From assembly GCF_000153105.1 (NCBI RefSeq), contig NZ_CH672376.1, positions 1,922,855 to 1,986,854 of the forward strand: a stretch of 64,000 nucleotides of DNA, given 5' to 3'. A program made the translations under genes and the position numbers. The notes under the pieces are model-generated. The model did not search any database. It was not told the DNA's origin and saw nothing but the letters and a program-made list of their open reading frames with translations. Position 1 is the first letter of the stretch; each line of letters starts with the position of its first letter. Positions 28,209 through 37,107 of the stretch are shown here, one piece after another. Origin of the DNA: Blastopirellula marina DSM 3645. Its GTDB lineage: Bacteria > Planctomycetota > Planctomycetia > Pirellulales > Pirellulaceae.

Positions 28209-29414
28209 TTAGATAGCCGATTCCCAAACGGCAGGCTTGATCGTCGCAGCGCGGCGCTGCTGGAGCGCCGCTTCTCGTTGGTAAAAGCTGGGGTGGAGCC
28301 ACTTCGCTTGTTCCAAAGGGATTGCCGCCGCGACGCTCAGTTTACGCAGTGCCGTCGCGAGCAAAGAAGTCGCTTGATCCCCGTAGATTGTGCGCAGATG
28401 CGCCGCCGCCCACGCGTCCGCTTCCAGTTCCATTCGTCGCGATTGCCGCGGCGTCGACCAGATGTAGTAAGCCGACAGCACGCAAGGAGCCGACGCTTCT
28501 AGCAACGTCAGTTGCAGACCTTGGGGGGCGAGCCAAACGGACAGCCAATACCGTGTGGCCAGAACGACCGCCGCTGGGACGACGATCGCAATCAGCCGCC
28601 GCGCGACATGCCGTAAGCGGAGATGCCCCATCTCGTGGGCGATCACGGCCTCTAACTCTCGGGAAGTCAGCGCATCAAGCAAGGAGGTCGAAATCACCAA
28701 ATAGCGAAACGGCGGGACGCAGCCGAGCAGCGCCGCATTGGTGATCCCGGTGCTTGCGGGCCAAACCAACAGCGGCGGCAAGTTGCGACCAAATTGCGAA
28801 CGCAAACGTCGGATCAAATCGGGCGAATCGACCGGCGTTAGTCCCCAACAGCGGCGTAAAAATTCGGGATAGACGACGATCAGAACCGTCACAATCAAAG
28901 CAATCGTCCCAACGCCGCTATCGCTTGTCGGGCCCGCCAGACCGCCCCAGCGAGCGGCCGCCGATCCCAGCCAGACCGGACCACAAGTCAAAGGAAGCGA
29001 CAGGCGAATTTCGGCAAGCGCCCGGGGTATTCCTTCCGCTTCGGAGAGCATGGCCAGGCGCGAGATGATCGCCGGCAGTAAGAGCGCCGCTTCGCGCAAA
29101 AAGGGAATCTCTCCCACTGCAGACGCATCAACGATTCCGCCCCAATTGCCGGGCCAGAGCATCAGCAGCGAAGTTGCGCCCCAGCAGATTTCGGCCAACA
29201 AGCTGCGTTTGAAGCTACGCGCAATGCTCCATTGAAACAGCCCGAGCGCCAAGCAGACCATCCAGGATGCGAGCGGCTCGTCGACCGTCTCCGTCGGGCG
29301 AGCGAGAAGCACAATCGTGCAATAGACGAGTATCTGTAAAAGCATGGGAAGCGCCGTTGTGAGGAGGAACTTCCATGGTAGTCGCCCAGCTTTGCGTCGT
29401 ACAACGAAAAGCAA
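28209..29414 (-). CDS. M48/M56-like integral membrane zinc peptidase
   Basis: A 401-residue polytopic membrane protein with a zinc-peptidase motif: His260, Glu261 and His264 in HEMGH, and the likely third ligand Glu329 in the MELEADAW segment. Several hydrophobic helices flank it (about 22-38, 52-65, 110-121, 168-182, 275-297). This arrangement fits M48 (HtpX/Ste24-like) or the M56 peptidase-sensor group; no penicillin-binding or repressor domain is present. The frame begins at a TTG (29414); an ATG at 29345 is an alternative start that would remove 23 residues. It converges with the histidine kinase, 18 bp apart. Likely role: membrane-protein quality control or regulated proteolysis (inference). 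Confidence 0.82.
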   Translation of the reverse strand: MLFVVRRKAGRLPWKFLLTTALPMLLQILVYCTIVLLARPTETVDEPLASWMVCLALGLFQWSIARSFKRSLLAEICWGATSLLMLWPGNWGGIVDASAVGEIPFLREAALLLPAIISRLAMLSEAEGIPRALAEIRLSLPLTCGPVWLGSAAARWGGLAGPTSDSGVGTIALIVTVLIVVYPEFLRRCWGLTPVDSPDLIRRLRSQFGRNLPPLLVWPASTGITNAALLGCVPPFRYLVISTSLLDALTSRELEAVIAHEMGHLRLRHVARRLIAIVVPAAVVLATRYWLSVWLAPQGLQLTLLEASAPCVLSAYYIWSTPRQSRRMELEADAWAAAHLRTIYGDQATSLLATALRKLSVAAAIPLEQAKWLHPSFYQREAALQQRRAATIKPAVWESAI

Positions 29415-29605
29415 ATCAGCAACCGATCAAGCCGGTTGTAGCAGATGTGCAGTCGTTCTCGTGCCTATAACTTGCTGTAGCGGACCAGGGGAACTACTTG
29501 GTCGCTCTCGCCATCCCTCACGAATAAAGATTTGGTATCCTTAGCAAAGTAAGAAAAGACGTGCGTCCAGACGCACCCTATGGCCGGTTCTTGCTGGAAG
29601 GATCA

Positions 29606-30091
29606 ATGACGGACCTCGCAACATTCGCTACCGATACTCCCCGCTTCGTGCGCCATTTGCTCGATTCGTATCGCCGTTGGGTGGGTGTCGAACTGATAGA
29701 GCGAACCGGGGCCGAACAAACCGATTTAGAGCAGTTGTTCACGTTGCCGGTGGTGGTGGTTTCGCACGACGCGCAAGCCGATCCTATTTTCCAATTTGGG
29801 AATCAGACAGCGCTTGATCTATGGGAACTGAAGTTGCCGGAGTTTTTAAAGATGCCTTCACGTTTGACGGCGGAGCCGCTGCATCGAGATGAGCGTGCGC
29901 GCTTGCTGCAAAGGACCGAACGGGATGGCTATGTCGACGACTATCGCGGCGTTCGCATTTCCAGTCGCGGTCGCCGCTTCTACATCGAGCAAGCGACCAT
30001 CTGGAACATCGTCGACGAAGCGGATACCTACATCGGTCAGGCAGCTACATTCGATCACTGGACGTTTTTGAAAGATCAAGAGACGCCGTGA
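29606..30091 (+). CDS. MEKHLA-domain protein (PAS-like)
   Basis: A 161-residue protein matching the MEKHLA domain, a PAS-like ligand module first noted in plant HD-ZIP III proteins and found alone in bacteria. Matching segments are QFGNQTALDLWEL, SRLTAEPLHRDERARLL, DDYRGVRISSRGRRFYI and YIGQAATFD. The ATG at 29606 has GGAAGGA 5 bp upstream; the earlier in-frame Met gives a poor N-terminus. No transmembrane segment and no fused effector domain are present. It converges with the lipoprotein gene, 7 bp apart. Ligand and partner unknown. Confidence 0.85.
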   Translation: MTDLATFATDTPRFVRHLLDSYRRWVGVELIERTGAEQTDLEQLFTLPVVVVSHDAQADPIFQFGNQTALDLWELKLPEFLKMPSRLTAEPLHRDERARLLQRTERDGYVDDYRGVRISSRGRRFYIEQATIWNIVDEADTYIGQAATFDHWTFLKDQETP

Positions 30092-30098
30092 TGCGGTT

Positions 30099-31019
30099 CT
30101 ATCCCGAGATGGTGACTTTTTCCGGCTCTTGTTTGGGAAGCGGTTTCGGATCTTTCTTCTCGGGCAACGGTTCTGGTTTTTTGTCCGACGCTTTCTCCTC
30201 TTCGTAGTCGACCAGATCGGCTTCAGCTTGGCTGTCGGTCATCGCGGTCTCGACCTCGTCCGATTCGTGCTCCGCATCCGCGAGATGTTCTTCGCGAAAG
30301 TCAAAGGGAGCGTCGTAATCGACCGGGATCGGGCTATCCTCCACTTTGCGGAAAGGATTGGGGAGCCCGATGTTGGAGCCGGCGAATTGGGCCCGGTCGT
30401 AGATGTTGCCCCCTTGAAACGGACCGGCGCCAAGCAACCAGGTATCCTTGGCCGTTCCCAGCGATTGGGCGATGCCTGATTGCCAAATCGGTTGCCGCGT
30501 TTCGCGATGATAGGCGAAGAGTGCGATTTTGGCGCCGCCGATCGTATTGCTCTTTTTGGCAAATGCGATCTCTGGAATCGTCGGCAACGGAGGAGCGGTC
30601 GGAAAGAGCGATGCGGCCGAACTAACGGCGTTGCTCGAGGGAATGCCGTAGGTGACGGTGTGCCCTTCGGTCCCTAAGGCGCCGATGCGCGCTTCGACCA
30701 CATAGTCCGCGTCGGCGGCGGAATCTTGAAGCAGACAGCCGGCGGCGTTCATTTGCTGCCGAATGGCGCTGGTGATGTATTCGGCGTTGACGAACCCGGC
30801 GCCTTTGACGTTTTGCAAATAGCGGGGATCGAGATAGACCTTTTCATCGCGCAACGGTTGAAAGTCGATATCGGCGATCGCCTCGTCGACGGCGTGCGAA
30901 CTGACAAGTTGCTCAGTCAGCGTTCGGTTGGATGTCGTCCCGCAACCGGCTGCTAGTAGCAAGCCGACCAGGAGCGCGCAGCCGCGGATTGCGGCGAGAA
31001 ATTGGAAGCTGGCGGCCAT
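30099..31019 (-). CDS. Putative lipoprotein with acidic, proline/lysine-rich tail
   Basis: A 306-residue protein with a lipoprotein signal (residues 1-26, lipobox LLAAGC with Cys26). The core (about 35-200) has a conserved-looking stretch: YITSAIRQQMNAAGCLLQ, ADYVVEARIGALGTEGHTVTYGIP and KIALFAYHRETRQPIWQSG. That layout resembles planctomycete lipoproteins related to DUF4136-like or CsgG-like surface proteins. The C-terminal 75 residues are an acidic segment then a Lys/Pro/Glu-rich stretch likely to be disordered. Function unknown. It is divergent from eboC. Confidence 0.72.
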   Translation of the reverse strand: MAASFQFLAAIRGCALLVGLLLAAGCGTTSNRTLTEQLVSSHAVDEAIADIDFQPLRDEKVYLDPRYLQNVKGAGFVNAEYITSAIRQQMNAAGCLLQDSAADADYVVEARIGALGTEGHTVTYGIPSSNAVSSAASLFPTAPPLPTIPEIAFAKKSNTIGGAKIALFAYHRETRQPIWQSGIAQSLGTAKDTWLLGAGPFQGGNIYDRAQFAGSNIGLPNPFRKVEDSPIPVDYDAPFDFREEHLADAEHESDEVETAMTDSQAEADLVDYEEEKASDKKPEPLPEKKDPKPLPKQEPEKVTISG

Positions 31020-31234
31020 TGCGAAATGCGTGTCATAGGTGGGTGGAGGGAAGTGAGGCGGGAAGCGTTTGGTAGGAGGAACAACAGCGAGCTTGGATCG
31101 GTGGTGTTGCCTTGCATGCGAACTATAGGAAAAGGGGAAGTTCGGCGAAACCGCAATTTTGTGAAGATATCACGCGAAATTGGCTTGATTAGGAGGCGCT
31201 TGCTGCCTGTCGCTGCCGGAACATCGGACCTATA

Positions 31235-32278
31235 ATGAGCGGTTTGTATCCGAACGAACCTATTTCCATCGTGTGTGCCGAAAACGTGGCGACCGACTCC
31301 GCTGAACCGACTTGGCTTCCCTATTTTCAGCTGTTCCGGCTGCCGAATCTCTTTACGGCTTGGGCCGACATTCTGGCGGGATACCTGGTTGTGACGCAGT
31401 TTTCTGGCGAAACGGCCAGTTTGACGCCGTGGCCGGTCTTTTTGTGCTTGGTGGCGGCCTCCAGCTTGATTTATTCGGCCGGAATGGCCCTCAATGACTA
31501 TTACGACCTCGAGCAGGATCGCCGCGAACGTCCGCAGCGTCCGCTCCCTTCCGGCCGCATTTCACCGCGGTTGGCCGCTTGGCTCGGTTATCAGTTTTTG
31601 CTGATCGGCGTGGTGCTAGCATCGGTCGCCGGCTATTTGTATTCCGACTTGGCGGCGATTCCCTGGCGCGGGGGGCTGGTCGCCGTTGCGTTGGTCGCCT
31701 CGGTCTTGTTGTATGACGTTGGGTTAAAAGCGACCGTTTTTGGCGCCGTCGCGATGGGAGCTTGTCGGTTTTTTAATCTGCTGTTGGGAATGAGCTTGGC
31801 CGGCGATCTGCCGGGCGACGCGAGTTTCTCGCTGGTCGGATACGATATCGGGCAGCTGGCCTTTGCCGGCGGAATCGGCGTCTATATCGCCGGCGTGACT
31901 TGGTTTGCGCGAAGCGAAGCGAAAGAAAGCTCGCGGGCGATGCTGATCTTTGGTTTTGTGGTGCTGGTCATCGGTCTGGGGCTGTTTGTCGCTGCGCCGC
32001 TAATGGGCTCTTCGATTGTCCATTTGCGGTCGATGACGACGTTTGGGTGGTGCGGCTTGATGACTCTGTTGGCGATTTCGATCATCCGTCGCTGCGTCAT
32101 CGCCATTGCCGATCCCTCCCCAGGCAATGTACAAGTGGCGGTAAAGCAAGCCCTGCTGTCGCTGATCACGCTGAACGCGGGCTTAGTGCTGGGGGTTTGC
32201 GGGGCATTTTGGGCGGTGATCGTCGCTTTGCTCATTGTGCCGATGCTGTTGTTGGGCCGCTGGGTCTATTCGACGTAA
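31235..32278 (+). CDS. eboC: UbiA-family prenyltransferase EboC
   Basis: A 347-residue polytopic UbiA-superfamily prenyltransferase with about eight membrane helices. The first Asp-rich motif is NDYYDLEQD (Asn87, Asp88, Asp91, Asp95), which binds the Mg-prenyl-diphosphate. The second region, LLYDVGLK, carries one Asp. Its position directly upstream of an EboE-like TIM barrel and an EboF-like phosphatase identifies it as EboC of the ebo cluster. That operon is known from bacteria and eustigmatophyte plastids; in Nostoc punctiforme it is needed to move a scytonemin precursor to the periplasm. The acceptor substrate is not known. Spacing to eboE is 61 bp. Confidence 0.85.
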   Translation: MSGLYPNEPISIVCAENVATDSAEPTWLPYFQLFRLPNLFTAWADILAGYLVVTQFSGETASLTPWPVFLCLVAASSLIYSAGMALNDYYDLEQDRRERPQRPLPSGRISPRLAAWLGYQFLLIGVVLASVAGYLYSDLAAIPWRGGLVAVALVASVLLYDVGLKATVFGAVAMGACRFFNLLLGMSLAGDLPGDASFSLVGYDIGQLAFAGGIGVYIAGVTWFARSEAKESSRAMLIFGFVVLVIGLGLFVAAPLMGSSIVHLRSMTTFGWCGLMTLLAISIIRRCVIAIADPSPGNVQVAVKQALLSLITLNAGLVLGVCGAFWAVIVALLIVPMLLLGRWVYST

Positions 32279-32339
32279 ACTAACAAAGACGGTCGCCGGG
32301 CAATTTTGGCAGGGGAAACGTCGACGCGATGCAAATGAG

Positions 32340-33191
32340 ATGAGCATGCGGATTGGCTACAACACGAACGGCTTCGCCCATCACGACCCGCTTGATGCGG
32401 TCGACGTGCTGGCCGACTTAGGCTACGAAAGCGTCGCGATCACCGTCGATCATGGGACGCTGACGCCGTTCGGCAATACCTACATGGCCGACCGTCAGGC
32501 CGATCATCTCGCCGGGCTGCTGCGCGAAAAGAACATGACGTGCGTCGTCGAGTCGGGCGCCCGCTTTTTGCTCGATCCCAAACAGAAGCATGAGCCGACC
32601 TTGGTCTCTCCGACCAAGCATGGCCGACAGCGCCGTTTTGAGTTTATCCGTCACTGCATTGACGCCGCGGTCAAATTGAAAGCTGACTGCGTATCGCTTT
32701 GGTCGGGACGTTTGCTCGACGACGTGAACGAAGCGGCCGCAATGGGACGTCTGGTCGAAGCGCTGCAGCCGGTGATCGAATATGCGGAGTTGCACCAAAT
32801 GCCGCTCGGCTTTGAACCTGAGCCCGGCATGTTTATCGACACGATGGATCGTTTCGCTCAATTGTGCGACCGTGTCAAATCCCCCCTGTTTCAATTGACG
32901 CTCGACATCGGTCACTTGCAGTGTCAAAACGAATTGCCGCTCGGCGATTTCATTCGTCAGTGGGGCTCGCGGATCGTCAACGTGCATCTCGAAGATATGA
33001 AACGCGGCGTCCATGAGCATCTTCCCTTCGGCGAGGGGGAGATCGATTTTGGCGAAGTCATCCAGGCGCTGAGGGATGCAGATTATCAAAAAGGCCTGCA
33101 CGTCGAATTAAGTCGCCATAGCCACGAAGCGCCGACCATCGCCGCCAGATCGATGCAGTTCCTGCGTCCGCTTGTTCATCCACTCTCGTAA
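32340..33191 (+). CDS. eboE: Xylose-isomerase-like TIM-barrel protein EboE
   Basis: A 283-residue AP-endonuclease-2/xylose-isomerase-fold protein. It opens with MRIGYNTNGFAHHDPLDA. Barrel strands carry likely metal ligands: a Glu in GFEPEPGMF, Asp and His in TLDIGHLQC, the VNVHLEDM His/Glu/Asp, and a Glu in HVELSRHSHEA. These fit sugar-phosphate isomerase/epimerase enzymes. The flanking eboC and eboF support EboE. The frame extends further upstream but those codons overlap eboC, so a start at 32340 or 32346 is most plausible; neither has a strong ribosome site. The reaction is unknown. Confidence 0.85.
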   Translation: MSMRIGYNTNGFAHHDPLDAVDVLADLGYESVAITVDHGTLTPFGNTYMADRQADHLAGLLREKNMTCVVESGARFLLDPKQKHEPTLVSPTKHGRQRRFEFIRHCIDAAVKLKADCVSLWSGRLLDDVNEAAAMGRLVEALQPVIEYAELHQMPLGFEPEPGMFIDTMDRFAQLCDRVKSPLFQLTLDIGHLQCQNELPLGDFIRQWGSRIVNVHLEDMKRGVHEHLPFGEGEIDFGEVIQALRDADYQKGLHVELSRHSHEAPTIAARSMQFLRPLVHPLS

Positions 33192-33226
33192 AAACGACAT
33201 TCCCAACCGGATCGAGATCGCTCGTT

Positions 33227-34549
33227 ATGCCTGACAACGTCGTACTACTTTCGCTACCCGGACTGGCGCCGCAAGATTTGACGCATATGCCGCAACTGTC
33301 GGCGCTGGTCGCCGAGGGAGATCGCGCCCCTTTAGCGGCTAGTTTTCCGGCGGTGACCTGGCCCGTTCAAGCGAACATGCTGACCGGGCAATTGCCGGTC
33401 GATCACGGCGTGACCGCCAACGGGTTCTACTGGCGCGACACGCACAAGGTCGAAATGTGGACCGCCGGTAACGAGGCGATCCTGCAACCGCAAATTTGGG
33501 ATCTGCTAAAGAAGCATGATCCCGAGCTCCGTACTTCGGCGTGGTTTCCGATGCTCAGCAAGCGGAGCGGCGCCGACTACGTCTGCATGCCGGCCCCGGT
33601 CCACAACCCCGACGGCAGCGAGACGATGTGGTGCTACACCAAGCCGTCAGATCTGTACGGCGACTTGCTGAAAGAGCTGGATGGCTTTCCGCTGCACCAT
33701 TTTTGGGGCCCCATGGCCAACATCAAGTCGAGCGCCTGGATCGCCGATTCGGCGGCAATGGTCGCCGAGAAGTTTCAGCCGCATTTCTCGTTCATCTATT
33801 TGCCGCATCTCGATTACGCTGCTCAAAAGCTAGGTCCGCAAAGCGACGCCCATCAGCAAGCCGCGGCCGATATTGATGAAGTGATCGGCAAGCTGGTCAC
33901 CAAGATGCGCGCCGCACTCGGTGACGACACGCTGTTTTTGATCGCCAGCGAATATGTGATCGTGCCGGTCGACCATGTCAGCTATCCCAACCGCATCCTG
34001 CGTGAAGCCGGCCTGCTGCAAGTTGAACAGCGCGAAGATGGCGAACATCTGGATCTGGTCCGGAGCGACGCTTGGGCGCTGGTCGATCATCAGTTCTCGC
34101 AGGTCTACGTCAAAGACGCCCAACCGAGCGTCATTCGCCGCGTGCAGGAACTGTTCCAAGGCGCCGAGGGAATCGCCGAAGTCTTGGCGCTCGAAGAACG
34201 GGCCAAGTACCACATGGATCACGAAAGAGCAGGGGAGGTGATTCTCGTTTCAACTCCCAACAGTTGGCAAGCCTACTACTGGTGGATCAACGACGACCTG
34301 GCGCCGGGCTTCGCCCGCAAAGTCGACATTCACCAAAAGCCAGGCTACGATCCGGTCGAAATGCACTTTGACTTCGCGACGAAGAGCATCCCCTTAGATG
34401 CGACCCTAGTCAAAGGCTCGCACGGAGCCCCGGTCAAGTCAGAGATGCAGCAAGGCGTGTTGTTATCGAGCCAGAAGGGAGTATTCGCCGAAACTCCCTT
34501 GGCCGATACCGATGTTTGCGACATCGTCCTCCGCCAGTTTGGCGTCTAA
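33227..34549 (+). CDS. eboF: Alkaline-phosphatase-superfamily protein EboF
   Basis: A 440-residue protein of the nucleotide-pyrophosphatase/phosphodiesterase branch. The likely nucleophile Thr44 sits in SFPAVTWPVQ. Usual metal ligands are altered: the first Asp of the common SIDGLR motif is Pro11 here (SLPGLAP). The His of the common DxxGHxxGP motif is Gln (HLDYAAQKLGP). The SDHG motif reads SEYV. The final KGSHGAP keeps its His. Similar wording may be normal in this subfamily, so a changed metal site rather than decay is possible. There is no signal peptide. It ends the three-gene ebo cluster, 35 bp after eboE. Confidence 0.82.
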   Translation: MPDNVVLLSLPGLAPQDLTHMPQLSALVAEGDRAPLAASFPAVTWPVQANMLTGQLPVDHGVTANGFYWRDTHKVEMWTAGNEAILQPQIWDLLKKHDPELRTSAWFPMLSKRSGADYVCMPAPVHNPDGSETMWCYTKPSDLYGDLLKELDGFPLHHFWGPMANIKSSAWIADSAAMVAEKFQPHFSFIYLPHLDYAAQKLGPQSDAHQQAAADIDEVIGKLVTKMRAALGDDTLFLIASEYVIVPVDHVSYPNRILREAGLLQVEQREDGEHLDLVRSDAWALVDHQFSQVYVKDAQPSVIRRVQELFQGAEGIAEVLALEERAKYHMDHERAGEVILVSTPNSWQAYYWWINDDLAPGFARKVDIHQKPGYDPVEMHFDFATKSIPLDATLVKGSHGAPVKSEMQQGVLLSSQKGVFAETPLADTDVCDIVLRQFGV

Positions 34550-34730
34550 ATCCAATCGCCAGTTCTGACCTAGCTGACCAATTTGTCGGGTCATTCCGAT
34601 CTTAATGATCAGAATGACTCGGCTTCTCGGTTTTGCGGGCTGTCCGTTTTCGCTTGGATCCTGCAGCGACGTACGTTATTGCGTACATTTCCATGCTGTA
34701 ATTAGTCGGGCGACACAACGGGAGCCCTCG

Positions 34731-36356
34731 GTGCCCCAAGAATTCGAGAAAACCTACGAGTTTCTAGCGAGATCAGGCAACGCAGCGGCGACGCCGGTGT
34801 TGATCGCCGCGTTGCGCAGTGAAGCGATCGACATTCGCGACGCTGCATTCGCTGCGATGTTGCAGCGGTCAAGTCGCAAAGCCGAAGCCTATTTCTTGGA
34901 GCATTGGGAGACGCTGCCCGACGCTTGGCGGATGAAGATCAAGCAGCAGATGGGCGCCATGACGACGATCTTGCGCGAGCATCTGCTCTCAACGTCGCGT
35001 CCCGACTGCGAAAAAGCGTCGGCCATTGCGTTGGAGTTGGAAGACTTTGATCTCTTGCGCACGCTGACAACAGCGACCGAAGACAAGAACAACGAGAATC
35101 GCGACATCGCCGGACGCACGCTGGTGTCGCTGGTCGATCGATTGCGCAAGTTGCTGGATGAAGCGACCGACGCTCGCAAACGGAATCTAGTGTTGTGGCG
35201 CGGACGCGCCATCGAAACGCTGGAGGATTCGATGCGTCGTTGCAGTACGCACCAATCCGAGGAGATTGTCGAGTCGTTTTTGATGCTGACCAGTCGCGAA
35301 CATCCGATGTTTCGGCATCTGTTCGATACTCCCACGTCGCAGGTTTACAAAATCGCGTTGGCGATTCTAAAACGAACGATGCGACCCGCGATTGTGCGGC
35401 TGATCCTTAGCGTTTTTCAAGAGACGGCTCCTTGCGCAACGCTGTTGGGCGCCGCCGCTTGGCGCTGTGACGCGGGGTTCGTCACGCAAATGCTCGATTT
35501 CTTTTCCGGAGGGTTTAGTGAAGTCGAACTTCGCAACATCAAGAAAATCTCGCGAGTTGGCTGGAGCGACGGTCAGTGGGAGTTACTCGCCGGTCTCACG
35601 GGGCGACAGCAAGAAATCGCGCTGCAATTTTTGATCGCCAGCAGCCAAGAGCGGGATGCGGTTTTCGCCGTGATCCACTTTTTGTTGACCCAAGGAAAGT
35701 CCGAGGGACGGCTGGCCGCGGTCGAAGCGCTCGCCAGCGATCGAGGCGCCGTCGCGAGTCAGTTGATTATCAATGCGACCACCGATGAAGATCCCGAGGT
35801 CGCCGCGGCTGCGCTGCGGCAATTGCGCCATCGCGGAATCCCCGGTTCGCTCAAGTATTTACTCGCGCAGCTCGACAGCGAGCACGAAATTGTCCGTCTG
35901 GCGGTGCGACAATCGCTTGAAGAATTCAGTTTCGCCAAGTATCTCGCCGCCTTCGATCTGATGGCGGATGATCGCCGTGAGACGACAGGTCATCTGGTTC
36001 GTAAAATTGACGAGCATTCCGACGACTTACTCCGAACTGAACTGACCAGCGATATGCAGTCGCGCCGCCGTCGTGCGATTGAAGTGGTCGAGTGCCTGGG
36101 AATCGCCGCAGAGATGGAGCAACCGCTGTTGCAGTTGCTCCAATGCGACGACTATCTGATTCGCGTTTCGGCCGCAAATGCTTTGGCAGTTTGCAAAAGT
36201 GACAAAGTGATCGCCGGTCTGCGCGAAGCGCTGCTAGATCGGAACGTGCGCGTGCAAGAGGCGGCGGAAATGAGCCTGCAGACGATCGCCGAGAATCGTC
36301 TTACTTCGCCGCCGCCAAGCCGGCGAGCGAAGTCTCCCGCGGGAGAAACCGAATGA
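34731..36356 (+). CDS. HEAT-repeat protein
   Basis: A 541-residue soluble all-helical protein with repeats of HEAT/PBS-lyase type, clearest at about 335-420 (AAVEALASDRGAVASQLI, then DPEVAAAALRQLRHRG) and 485-525 (LLQCDDYLIRVSAANALAV, then DRNVRVQEAAEMSLQ). The GTG at 34731 is chosen since GGGAG lies 6-7 bp before it, while the upstream extension contains Cys-rich, non-helical residues. It overlaps the next gene's ATG (ATGA), implying a functional pair. Likely a protein-binding scaffold; partner unknown. Confidence 0.8.
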   Translation: MPQEFEKTYEFLARSGNAAATPVLIAALRSEAIDIRDAAFAAMLQRSSRKAEAYFLEHWETLPDAWRMKIKQQMGAMTTILREHLLSTSRPDCEKASAIALELEDFDLLRTLTTATEDKNNENRDIAGRTLVSLVDRLRKLLDEATDARKRNLVLWRGRAIETLEDSMRRCSTHQSEEIVESFLMLTSREHPMFRHLFDTPTSQVYKIALAILKRTMRPAIVRLILSVFQETAPCATLLGAAAWRCDAGFVTQMLDFFSGGFSEVELRNIKKISRVGWSDGQWELLAGLTGRQQEIALQFLIASSQERDAVFAVIHFLLTQGKSEGRLAAVEALASDRGAVASQLIINATTDEDPEVAAAALRQLRHRGIPGSLKYLLAQLDSEHEIVRLAVRQSLEEFSFAKYLAAFDLMADDRRETTGHLVRKIDEHSDDLLRTELTSDMQSRRRRAIEVVECLGIAAEMEQPLLQLLQCDDYLIRVSAANALAVCKSDKVIAGLREALLDRNVRVQEAAEMSLQTIAENRLTSPPPSRRAKSPAGETE

Positions 36357-36808
36357 ACATCCTTTGGTGCGCACTCACGCTGCTGGCTCAAGAGCAAGCC
36401 ACTTTTCGTAATCTAGGCGATCGATTTCGTCCTGGCTCGGCATCGATTGACGTTGGTCAACTGTTGCTGTTGGCCGCGTTTGTCTTGTTCGCCGTGATCG
36501 GTTTATGGTATTTGCAGAAGCGCTTGAGCGCCAAGGGAGACGAAGGGACCGACAGTCCACGACGACTTTTTCAGGACCTGTGCCGGATTCATGAACTCAG
36601 TCGCGACGAGAGCAAATTGCTCTCGCAAGTGCCGCGACAATTAGAATTGGCCGATCCAGCGTCGCTCTTCGCCGATCCAACCCACCTGGTTATCGCGGTT
36701 CGCGCGGCCGAAGATGATGCGCTGCGTCATCGGCTCGAGCATCTCGGCGTGCGACTCTTCGGCACGCTGATGTTTCGCCGTCACCTGACGCATTGTCCGC
36801 AGTTGTAA
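36353..36808 (+). CDS. Single-span membrane protein coupled to the HEAT-repeat protein
   Basis: A 151-residue protein with one transmembrane helix (about residues 34-54, VGQLLLLAAFVLFAVIGLWYL) and a cytoplasmic C-terminal domain. Segments such as QDLCRIHELSRDESKLL and LADPASLFADPTHLV resemble the N-terminal portion of some PilZ-neighbouring planctomycete proteins (weak memory). The ATG overlaps the HEAT gene stop by 4 bp. It may anchor the HEAT protein to the membrane. No catalytic motif is seen. Confidence 0.72.
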   Translation: MNILWCALTLLAQEQATFRNLGDRFRPGSASIDVGQLLLLAAFVLFAVIGLWYLQKRLSAKGDEGTDSPRRLFQDLCRIHELSRDESKLLSQVPRQLELADPASLFADPTHLVIAVRAAEDDALRHRLEHLGVRLFGTLMFRRHLTHCPQL

Positions 36809-36874
36809 AACGCGACAATGCTTCTCATCGTAGTCCGAAACGCCTGGGTTGAGGCTGCGTTTTTCGAATCAAGC

Positions 36875-36978
36875 GAACACCAGCCAAAGGCGCAAGCCGA
36901 TGGAATGGGGGCGACGATCCCAACTTGGATTGAAGTGACGAGCCGCATTCCATCGGCTTGCGCCTCTGGCTAGTGTTC
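36875..36978. repeat. Large inverted repeat (33-bp arms)
   Basis: The left arm 36875-36907 and right arm 36946-36978 are reverse complements with two mismatches, separated by 38 bp. The inner 20 bp (36888-36907 and 36946-36965) pair perfectly. It carries no ORF. It looks like a mobile palindromic element or a relic of one, located between convergent genes. Confidence 0.8.
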
Positions 36979-37041
36979 TGTCCCGTCGTCTTTTGCTTAC
37001 GCAGCCGGCTACCAAGAGCAGGTCGATATAGTTCGAAATAA

Positions 37042-37083
37042 AAAAGAGCCGCACTCGTGTTGGGGAGTGCGGCTCTTTTCGAT
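37042..37083. terminator. Bidirectional intrinsic terminator between convergent genes
   Basis: AAAAGAGCCGCACT (37042-37055) and AGTGCGGCTCTTTT (37066-37079) form a 14-bp stem with a 10-nt loop and A/T runs on both sides. It sits 29 bp beyond the stop of the minus-strand coiled-coil gene. Confidence 0.88.
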
Positions 37084-37107
37084 AATTCTGCGTCGACTGT
37101 CTTCGTC

